The notes beneath the pieces were generated by a model. The model saw nothing but the letters and a program-made list of their open reading frames with translations, had not been told where the DNA came from and did no database searches. From Marinomonas sp. IMCC 4694 (GTDB taxonomy: Bacteria > Pseudomonadota > Gammaproteobacteria > Pseudomonadales > Marinomonadaceae), in the NCBI RefSeq assembly GCF_008122525.1, contig NZ_VSRV01000001.1:2294001-2358000 (forward strand): a stretch of DNA of 64,000 bases, in the 5' to 3' direction. Positions 58,014-64,000 of the stretch are shown here, one piece after another; position 1 is the stretch's first letter, and each line of letters opens with the position of its first letter. The position numbers and the translations under genes are program-made.

Positions 58014-58757
58014 ATGTCTGACAACACGCTTTATACGGACCTTTCTGGCTATTACGATTTAATGTGCGCCGATATTAACTATCAGGCCCAAAGCAAGAGC
58101 GTGCAAAGACTCGACCAGATCTTTGGCAACCAAGGAAAACGTCATTTGGATTTAGCCTGCGGAACCGGTCCACACATCGCCTACCTTTTACAAGAAGGCT
58201 ATCAATGCAGCGGTTTAGACATTAATCAGCCCATGTTGGATCTCGCGAAACAGCGTTGCCCCGAGGCCAACTATTCCCTAGGCAACATGTGCGCATTTGA
58301 AACCATCGAGCCTTATGATTTGATCACCTGTTTTTTGTATTCAATCCATTACAGCGGGGATATCGCACAATTACGTTCGTGCATAGACAGTGCTCACAAG
58401 GCACTCAATGAAGGCGGCGTTTTTTGCTTTAATGCGGTAGACAAACACCACATAGACAATGCCTTGTTTGCAAAACACGACGTTAAACACGGCGGCAGTG
58501 TGTTTTCGTTTGGCTCATCATGGTATTACTCTGGGGAAGGTGAAAAGCAAACTCTCAAATTAAGCATTAAAAAAGCTGAGCAGCATTCTGAACAACACTG
58601 GCAAGACGAACACCCTATGGTCGCGCTGAGTTTTAATGAGCTCCAAACACTATTAGATGCGTATTTTGAGGTGCATATTTTCGAACATGACTACGACAAG
58701 ATTTTGCCTTGGGGCGAGCAATCCGGTAACGCTGTTTTTGTGTGCATCAAAAAATAA
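58014..58757 (+). CDS. Class I SAM-dependent methyltransferase
   Basis: A 247-residue Rossmann methyltransferase. SAM motif I LDLACGTGPHIAYL at ~46-59, acidic post-I residue in GLDINQPMLDLA, motif IV YDLITCFLYSIHY and LNEGGVFCFNAVD. The substrate is unknown; the architecture YDLMCADINY at the N-terminus resembles small-molecule methyltransferases. ATG 58014 (MSDNTLYTD) is chosen because the sequence upstream runs into the divergent SPOUT gene; ATG 57972 is the alternative. Confidence 0.85.
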   Translation: MSDNTLYTDLSGYYDLMCADINYQAQSKSVQRLDQIFGNQGKRHLDLACGTGPHIAYLLQEGYQCSGLDINQPMLDLAKQRCPEANYSLGNMCAFETIEPYDLITCFLYSIHYSGDIAQLRSCIDSAHKALNEGGVFCFNAVDKHHIDNALFAKHDVKHGGSVFSFGSSWYYSGEGEKQTLKLSIKKAEQHSEQHWQDEHPMVALSFNELQTLLDAYFEVHIFEHDYDKILPWGEQSGNAVFVCIKK

Positions 58758-58803
58758 AAACACACACTAAGGCCAGTAAACCATCGACACAAGGGCAGTT
58801 TAA

Positions 58804-59019
58804 TCAGTTCATCGAGCGGTATTTTAAAATTAAAGTGATGATTTCGTGGTCACTCACGGTAGAAGACAAGGATTCATTGATGGATCGTCTTTGAGGTAAG
58901 TAAATATTGAATTTGCTTTTTAACAATCCCACGACTTGGGAGTCAGAATTTGGATCAAATGGCTGACTTGCAAAATTACAAATCCGCTGTAGTAAGAACT
59001 CTTTTGCTGTATTAATCAT
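58804..59019 (-). CDS. Small unknown protein (71 aa)
   Basis: A 71-residue protein, no signal or membrane segment. AGGA lies ~5 bp upstream of ATG 59019, and base composition is gene-like, so I consider it real. No family recognised. It is isolated, convergent with the methyltransferase. The 235 bp from here to cpxA holds only the cpxA terminator. Confidence 0.55.
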   Translation of the reverse strand: MINTAKEFLLQRICNFASQPFDPNSDSQVVGLLKSKFNIYLPQRRSINESLSSTVSDHEIITLILKYRSMN

Positions 59020-59172
59020 GTACTTCCTAGGGTGTCATAATATAGCGGCACAAGGGTGACGCTAAAGGTCATTCTAAATGGGTTTGAGGAAACGGGTTCG
59101 GAGTAACGTTCGTTAGATGGCTTTTCAAAAGGGCTTTTTGCCAACTAATAAACAAATTTGTATGTTAAAACA

Positions 59173-59201
59173 CGAGAGAATAATATGGGCTGATTCTCTC
59201 G
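59173..59201 (-). terminator. Hairpin after cpxA
   Basis: Minus strand CGAGAGAAT / ATTCTCTCG with an 11-nt loop, followed by TGTTTTAA. Located ~55 bp after the cpxA stop. Confidence 0.7.
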
Positions 59202-59254
59202 CTTTGTCTAGGGTTGCTTTACCTTAAAATACAAATATTATGGCTTACGCTCGA

Positions 59255-60640
59255 TTATCTAGACAATAAAGGCAAGGTCACCTCGATTAATAAGCCGCCC
59301 AGTGCGCTTCGCTTCGCTAGAATAACACCTTGATGCTGACGTATGGCACTTTCAGCAATCGCCAAGCCCAATCCAGCTCCACCACTGTGACGGTCCCGTG
59401 CGGTAGAAACACGGTAAAACGGACGAAAAATAGAGTCTAATTCATCCTCAGGTACGCCCTCACCATCGTCTTCAACCCGCACTGTAAACGTTGTAGGAGT
59501 CACATCAAACGAGACATGAATCGTCTTCTTACCATAATGAATGGCATTACGGATGATATTCTCTAAAGCGCTCATAATCAGTGGCGAGTCGCACATCATC
59601 GTCCGATCAGGCACCACAGGTAGCAACATGCTCTTGCCCATTTGCTCTGCTTCAAATTGGCTATCTGCGAATAATTCATCAAACAGATGGCACAATGGCT
59701 GCGCTTCTCTTTGCAAATGGCTGTCGACCTGCACTCTAGACAACGCCAGTAACTTGGCTATCATCTGTTCAAGACGCTGCGCTTCTGTGTCAATACGAAT
59801 CAAATCCGGGCTTTCTCCCAATTTTCGCCACGCTAACGCTTGCGCCATTCTTAGGCGTGTCAAGGGTGAGCGCAGTTCATGGGAAATATCCGACAGTAAA
59901 CGCTGTTGCCCTGACATCATCCTGTTCACGGCTTCGACCATTTGGTTAAAGCTCGCTCCAGCTTGGCGAAATTCTGACATGCCTTTTTCAAGCTCTGGAT
60001 CGGTTTCGAATACACCTTGCGATACTCTTTGCGCCGCTTTTTCAAGTCGTCGAGCCGGCTGACTTAACGCCCACGCTAACCACAACAACAAGGGCGTACT
60101 GATCAGCATAACAACCAATAGTAAACGAATGGGATGATCAAACAGTTGCAATAAAAAATTAGGCGGCTCATTCCATCTTGTGCCGGCATACAGGAAATAG
60201 GACTCACCAGCCAAGGTAATCGGCAACGGGCCAGAAATCATGGTTTTGCCATACAGCTGTTGCTGGGGGTTATCAGGATTATCCGTAGTCGTCACAAAGT
60301 TGCGTAACGAACGATAGCTCATGTCTTGGCGTCGATCATTGCCCAAGATATTGCCATTGAGGTCAGTGATAAAAAGACGCAATTTATTCCCCTCTTCATC
60401 TCGGCGACGGCGCGGATCAAGGCCATCTAATACGGAGTCTATGTCTGCAGCGGCCGAAAAAACCAATTCGACACGATCGCGTATTTGTACCATGCGGTCA
60501 TAATGAGGCGGATCAATGTCTCGGGTTTTACGAGGATCAAAATGCGGCAAGACTAACACCGCTAAAATCACCAAAAACATGGTAAACCAAAAAATCGCGA
60601 AAATACGCCCATACAAGCTGGTGACATTAGGTAAACGCAT
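59255..60640 (-). CDS. cpxA: Sensor histidine kinase CpxA
   Basis: Envelope-stress sensor kinase. 461 residues: TM1 ~12-32; periplasmic sensor ~33-170; TM2 ~171-193; HAMP; HisKA with His254 in DISHELRSPLTRLRMA; HATPase with N box NIIRNAIHYG, DDGEGVP and GGAGLGLAI. LYGRIFAIFWFTM at the start and the length (E. coli 457) fit CpxA. Its ATG overlaps the cpxR stop by one base, and cpxR/cpxP context supports the name. Confidence 0.9.
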   Translation of the reverse strand: MRLPNVTSLYGRIFAIFWFTMFLVILAVLVLPHFDPRKTRDIDPPHYDRMVQIRDRVELVFSAAADIDSVLDGLDPRRRRDEEGNKLRLFITDLNGNILGNDRRQDMSYRSLRNFVTTTDNPDNPQQQLYGKTMISGPLPITLAGESYFLYAGTRWNEPPNFLLQLFDHPIRLLLVVMLISTPLLLWLAWALSQPARRLEKAAQRVSQGVFETDPELEKGMSEFRQAGASFNQMVEAVNRMMSGQQRLLSDISHELRSPLTRLRMAQALAWRKLGESPDLIRIDTEAQRLEQMIAKLLALSRVQVDSHLQREAQPLCHLFDELFADSQFEAEQMGKSMLLPVVPDRTMMCDSPLIMSALENIIRNAIHYGKKTIHVSFDVTPTTFTVRVEDDGEGVPEDELDSIFRPFYRVSTARDRHSGGAGLGLAIAESAIRQHQGVILAKRSALGGLLIEVTLPLLSR

Positions 60641-61329
60641 TAATCTCCCTCCACCAACAGATAGCCACGCCCGCGCAAAGTTTTAATGCGCGGTTTGCCA
60701 TTCGGCCAATCAGGTAATTTTTTTCGTAGGTTAGATACGTGCATGTCTAAAGCTCGATCGAACGCCGCTAAGCGTTTGCCCAATACATCAAGACTTAAGC
60801 CTTGTTTTGTTAGTACGGTGCCTGGATGCAATAAAAAATAATGCAAGAGCGCAAATTCGGTGCTGGTTAAATCCAACAACTCACCATTACAGTAGGCTTC
60901 CAAGCGACCCGGATACAATTTAATGTCTCGATATATCACAAAGTCATTATGTTGATTGTCGCCCTTCGTAACCTGAGTTCGTCTTAAAATTGCGCGAATT
61001 CTCGCCAGTAATTCACGCTCACTAAAAGGTTTAGGTAAATAGTCATCGGCACCGAGCTCAAGACCTACTACCCGATCGATTTCTTCGCCTTTAGCCGTCA
61101 GCATTAATACCGGCACGTCCCATTTTTCCCGCAATTGCTTTAGGGTTTCAAAACCGTTCAGTTTTGGCATCATCACATCCAGCAATACAAGGTCAATGTT
61201 GTCGTTCATCGCGACCAATCCATCGAGCCCATTGTATGCAGTAGACACTTCACAACTTTCAAATGATAAAACCTCTTTGAGCAGATCACTTAACTCAACA
61301 TCATCGTCAATAATTAAAATATGTGGCAT
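60640..61329 (-). CDS. cpxR: Response regulator CpxR
   Basis: A 229-residue OmpR/PhoB-type regulator of envelope stress. Receiver domain with acidic pocket DDD (8-10), phospho-acceptor Asp51 in LLDVMMP and Lys in YLPKPF; winged-helix domain from ~130, with DLTSTEFALLHYFL and RALDMHVSNLRKKL. ATG 61329 is the natural start (MPHILIIDDD). A CpxR-type box lies 110-130 bp upstream, so it is probably autoregulated. Divergent from a cpxP-like gene, as in enterics. Confidence 0.93.
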   Translation of the reverse strand: MPHILIIDDDVELSDLLKEVLSFESCEVSTAYNGLDGLVAMNDNIDLVLLDVMMPKLNGFETLKQLREKWDVPVLMLTAKGEEIDRVVGLELGADDYLPKPFSERELLARIRAILRRTQVTKGDNQHNDFVIYRDIKLYPGRLEAYCNGELLDLTSTEFALLHYFLLHPGTVLTKQGLSLDVLGKRLAAFDRALDMHVSNLRKKLPDWPNGKPRIKTLRGRGYLLVEGD

Positions 61330-61438
61330 GTCTTTTTTCCTAAACAAAGTGAGTGTCACTGGACGACCATATTAAACTCGTTTGGTAAGTCGCTTTATTA
61401 CGCCTATGTTACTTTGAAATCCTCTTTTAAACGCGTCC

Positions 61439-61458
61439 TTTACGTTACTTTACTTTAC
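61439..61458. promoter_or_regulatory. CpxR-type box between cpxR and cpxP
   Basis: TTTAC at 61439-61443, 61449-61453 and 61454-61458. The first two are spaced by 5 bp, so the minus strand reads GTAAA-N5-GTAAA, the known E. coli CpxR consensus. A further TTTAC is at 61470-61474. The box lies in the 269-bp divergent region and could serve both cpxR and cpxP. Confidence 0.75.
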
Positions 61459-61598
61459 CAATACGCCACTTTACTTAAGAACCTCTATGCTACTTCCATG
61501 CGTTCAGAACACCATATCTATTACTAAATAAACGACTTTTTAAACAACTAACTAAACGAGCCAATTAATGGCCCAACTAACAGAAAAGGGTAAACACC

Positions 61599-62162
61599 AT
61601 GAAAACATTGAAAATGACAAAAAAACTGCTTTTGGCTTCTGTCGCCCTTCCTTTCATCATCAGTGCTAGTAGCGCTTTTGCGTATGGTGGAAAGGATCAC
61701 AAAGATCATCACGATAACGAATGCCGCCCAGGCCTTGATCGTGAAATCATGAAAGAGCTTAATCTTACGGATAGCCAAAAAGAGCAATTTAAAACTCTTC
61801 GTCAATCTCACAAAGAAGATATGAAAGACCGCGCTAAAGGCCATTCAGAGCAACGCGGTGAAAGACAAGACCAACGTGCAGAACAATTAAATGACTTATT
61901 ACTGGCCGACACATTTGACGCAGCAAAAGCCACAGCAATGGCAAAAGAAATGCAAAGCCACAGAGAAGAACGTAAAGCAAAGCAAGACAGCTCAAAAGTA
62001 GAACGCCAAGTGCAAATGTTAAGCAAACAACACGAAATGCTGAGCATATTAACGCCAGAACAAAAAGCCAAACTCGTTGAACTGCAACAAGATCAAATGC
62101 AAGAATGCAGTGACGATAACGACGATGAAAAACCACGTCACAAAGGCAAAGATCGCCACTAA
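61599..62162 (+). CDS. cpxP: CpxP/Spy-family periplasmic protein
   Basis: A 187-residue periplasmic protein: signal peptide ~1-28 (ending AFA), then the two LTxxQ motifs LNLTDSQKEQF and LSILTPEQKAKL. The mature protein is helical, highly charged, with His-rich ends (DHKDHHDNE; KPRHKGKDRH) that could bind metal. In enterics CpxP is a Cpx-induced chaperone and inhibitor of CpxA; the divergent position beside cpxRA supports the same role. It could instead be called Spy-like. Confidence 0.88.
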   Translation: MKTLKMTKKLLLASVALPFIISASSAFAYGGKDHKDHHDNECRPGLDREIMKELNLTDSQKEQFKTLRQSHKEDMKDRAKGHSEQRGERQDQRAEQLNDLLLADTFDAAKATAMAKEMQSHREERKAKQDSSKVERQVQMLSKQHEMLSILTPEQKAKLVELQQDQMQECSDDNDDEKPRHKGKDRH

Positions 62163-62205
62163 GGTGTCCATCTAAGCTACTGACTCATACATTGAGCACA
62201 CCCTA

Positions 62206-62235
62206 AATAAAGGCGACTTTCGAGTCGCCTTTATT
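62206..62235. terminator. Bidirectional terminator after cpxP
   Basis: AATAAAGGCGACT-TTCG-AGTCGCCTTTATT, a long perfect stem with A and T runs on both sides. It serves the convergent cpxP and small membrane protein genes. Confidence 0.92.
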
Positions 62236-62250
62236 ATGTGAATCTGGGCT

Positions 62251-62535
62251 TTAGCGACGTTTCCATATTCTCGCAACCGCACGATCACTGCCTAACCACC
62301 CCACTATTTCGCACACCAAGCCGGTGAACAAGAACATCATAATAGGGATAATACCCGCCGCTTCGCCGGTCATAATTGTCACCATTAAAGACACTGACGC
62401 AATCACCAAACACAGCAACCCCAACACAATGAGAATGGTTCTGTGGGAAGGTTTGTATTCATATTCTCCCTCACCTTCGCTCGATTCAAACAAACTCAAC
62501 ACAGGTGAACACAGTTTTCTTAGGATTTCTTTCAT
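62251..62535 (-). CDS. Small inner-membrane protein (94 aa)
   Basis: A 94-residue protein with an acidic N-terminal third (SSEGEGEYEYKP), two hydrophobic helices (~34-53 and ~60-80) and a basic C-terminus (ARIWKRR). AAGGAA lies ~7 bp upstream of ATG 62535. No family recognised. Isolated between cpxP and ilvE. Confidence 0.65.
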   Translation of the reverse strand: MKEILRKLCSPVLSLFESSEGEGEYEYKPSHRTILIVLGLLCLVIASVSLMVTIMTGEAAGIIPIMMFLFTGLVCEIVGWLGSDRAVARIWKRR

Positions 62536-62628
62536 TCACATTTCCTTTTTAACCATTACCCACTTTTTAAGCAGCATCATAACCATAACGCTTTATAAGC
62601 ATGCCATAAAAATTGATTCAATCCATAT

Positions 62629-62660
62629 AAAAAGGGCCAATTGATCACAATCGGCCCTTT
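62629..62660 (-). terminator. Rho-independent terminator of ilvE
   Basis: Minus strand AAAGGGCCGATTG-TGAT-CAATTGGCCCTTTTT, with one mismatch in a 12-bp stem and a T run. It lies after the tandem repeat that follows the ilvE stop. Confidence 0.88.
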
Positions 62661-62693
62661 GAGTTTGATATGAGTTTGATATGAGTTTGATAT
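62661..62693. repeat. Three tandem 11-bp repeats after ilvE
   Basis: GAGTTTGATAT repeated three times with no gaps, between the ilvE stop codon (62696) and its terminator. Likely replication slippage; no function apparent. Confidence 0.9.
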
Positions 62694-62695
62694 GA

Positions 62696-63694
62696 TTAAA
62701 TGACTTTGGTTAGCCAGTTGTGCGTGTCTTCTGCTTTACCCCATTGAATATCATTCAAGGTTTGACGCAGTTTCTGAGCAATAGGACCTGGTTCGCCAGA
62801 CCCTACTTTGTATTCTGTACCGTTATGAATAAAAGTACCGACCGACGTTAACACCGCCGCTGTGCCTGACAACACAGCTTCCACTTCTGGCTTCGCCGCG
62901 CGCGCTAATAGTTCTGCCACGGTCAAGTCACGCTCTGTTACGATCATCCCTAAATCAGCCGCTAACGTTAAGATAGAAGAACGCGTCACACCGTGTAAGA
63001 AACTCGTATCCAAACCCTTCGTGATGATCTCGTTGCCATCAATCAACAAGAAATTCGCCGCACCGGTTTCTTGCACATCGCCATTTGGACAGAATAAAAT
63101 CTGATCGGCTTGCACTTCCGCCTTGGCTTTAGAAATCGGACCTAGCGCACTGGCGTAGTTAGCACCACTTTTGATCATGCCCATATGTGGCGCACAACGC
63201 ATGCCGGTTTCGTCTAGCAGTAAACGTAATGCTTTTGCGCCACCGGTAAAATAATCGCCTACAGGGGACAACAAAACATACAACATTGACGTTGCCGTTG
63301 GTGCTGCAGCTTTGCCTACAGCGGCTTCGGTGCCTATGTGAGTCGGACGAATGTACATAGAACCCGGTGGCTCTGGCACATCCGTCGCAAATTCAGCCAC
63401 GACATCCACAATCATCTTAGCAATTTGAGCTTCATCAATAGACGGCAAAGACAACAAACGGCTGCTTTGTGCCAAACGCTTGATGTTTTGATCCATACGA
63501 AAAACATGCACACTGCCGTCTGCATGACGGAAGGCTTTTAGCCCTTCAAAGCACGTGCTGGAATAATGTAAAACGTGCGCCCCAGGGTGCAATTGAATGC
63601 TGTCTGATGCGACAATGCTCGCGTCACTCCATTGATTATTTTCAAATGTTGCCAATGCCATTTTAGGCATAAACACGCTACCAAAAGCCGCCAT
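62696..63694 (-). CDS. ilvE: Branched-chain amino-acid aminotransferase
   Basis: PLP enzyme for the last step of leucine, isoleucine and valine synthesis and the first of their breakdown. A 332-residue fold-type IV transaminase. Substrate/cofactor regions YSSTCFEGLKAFR, MYIRPTHIG, the PLP-lysine region MIKSGANYASALGP (Lys ~179), NGDVQETGAANFLLI and LSGTAAVLTSVG. These are the marks of the longer BCAT type shared with eukaryotes rather than the 309-residue E. coli type. ATG 63694 has AGGAAG upstream. Confidence 0.93.
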   Translation of the reverse strand: MAAFGSVFMPKMALATFENNQWSDASIVASDSIQLHPGAHVLHYSSTCFEGLKAFRHADGSVHVFRMDQNIKRLAQSSRLLSLPSIDEAQIAKMIVDVVAEFATDVPEPPGSMYIRPTHIGTEAAVGKAAAPTATSMLYVLLSPVGDYFTGGAKALRLLLDETGMRCAPHMGMIKSGANYASALGPISKAKAEVQADQILFCPNGDVQETGAANFLLIDGNEIITKGLDTSFLHGVTRSSILTLAADLGMIVTERDLTVAELLARAAKPEVEAVLSGTAAVLTSVGTFIHNGTEYKVGSGEPGPIAQKLRQTLNDIQWGKAEDTHNWLTKVI

Positions 63695-63904
63695 TATTGC
63701 TTCCTAATATAGTTAAATGATTGCGAGTAACACGCCGAAAAAAAGCGCATCACCCAATGTTTACCTGATAATAAAACGGAAAACCGAATGAAGAAAGTAA
63801 ATCATAAATCACAGGCGAAATAGAAGCGCTATTACCAAGAAATTAACGCATGAACAGGCAAAAAAATGTACTGACCATTAAGTAACCATTAATGAGTCAT
63901 GAGG

Positions 63905-64000
63905 TTACAGCTCAATCACCCCAGCATGGTCACCAAGCAAACTGCCAACGTGACTCACTAATACCAATATCTCTGGCTTATAATCTTGTTGTAATGACAG
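63905..64000 (-). CDS. C-terminal end of a gene entering from the right (partial)
   Basis: An open frame on the minus strand enters at 64000 and stops with TAA at 63905-63907, giving 31 residues that end SHVGSLLGDHAGVIEL. The VGSLLGDHAG segment slightly recalls the C-terminus of DegV-type fatty-acid-binding proteins, but 31 residues are too few to name it. The ~210 bp between here and ilvE (63695-63904) shows no other coding or strong regulatory signal. Confidence 0.55.
   Translation of the reverse strand: MSLQQDYKPEILVLVSHVGSLLGDHAGVIEL

Noticed and set aside
59541..60062. 173-aa plus-strand frame opposite cpxA
   Set aside because: Shadow of cpxA, with Ser/Arg/Cys-rich composition and no recognisable domain.
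63905..64000. Naming the right-edge partial gene as a DegV-family protein
   Set aside because: Only 31 residues are visible and the resemblance is weak.

Overview
The window looks like a contiguous stretch of chromosome from a marine gammaproteobacterium, most likely Marinomonas or a close Oceanospirillales relative. This is inferred from protein resemblance and gene mix: DbpA, FadBA with EtfBA, a CpxRA/CpxP set, an inositol-catabolism fragment, KatG, a PrlF/YhaV toxin-antitoxin pair and a very large repetitive surface protein. No rRNA, tRNA, prophage, insertion sequence or CRISPR array was recognised.

Layout. 1-3015 (+): 3' part of dbpA, a VanZ-like membrane protein, guanine deaminase. 3121-22992 (-): one long co-directional locus. 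In transcription order it encodes an OmpA-like lipoprotein, a TolC-like outer-membrane lipoprotein, a short periplasmic adaptor, a giant protein of about 3950 residues with an N-terminal LEPR-x-LL signature, a GAF-like/HlyD fusion, a PqqD-like/M50-protease/HlyD fusion, and two unknown proteins. 23227-27643 (-): a giant hybrid sensor kinase. 27959-30631 (+): an EAL-HDOD protein and a Bcr/CflA-type exporter. 30628-31430 (-): prlF-yhaV. 31547-34269: a TetR regulator divergent from trpBA. 34336-38419: MsrB, DUF3422, Blc-type lipocalin, isochorismatase-fold hydrolase and small unknowns. 38717-41785 (-): inositol genes (Gfo/Idh/MocA dehydrogenase, iolB, iolG). 42076-45370 (-): katG and a 2-hydroxyacid dehydrogenase. 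45515-56103 (-): a fatty-acid beta-oxidation block (acyl-CoA dehydrogenase, SCP2 protein, fadD, DUF2889, enoyl-CoA hydratase, etfBA, fadBA). 56273-59019: CobW-type GTPase, SPOUT methyltransferase, SAM methyltransferase, small unknown. 59255-62162: cpxA, cpxR and a divergent cpxP-like gene with a CpxR-type box between them. 62251-64000 (-): small membrane protein, ilvE, and the last 31 codons of a gene entering from the right.

The most interesting part is 3.1-23 kb. The giant protein has none of the usual marks of an RTX adhesin (no GGxGxD nonapeptides) and no ABC ATPase is encoded nearby, yet the locus supplies a TolC-like channel, an OmpA-like lipoprotein and three HlyD-type adaptors, one fused to an intramembrane protease. 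This is best read as a dedicated, poorly described export/anchoring system for LEPR-x-LL proteins. That function is inference.

Two large genes carry an apparent single-base frameshift: the giant protein near 19418 and the hybrid kinase in an A8 run at 24441-24448. Each is restored by changing one base. They are annotated here as one gene each, and may be draft-sequence errors, pseudogenisation or slippage.
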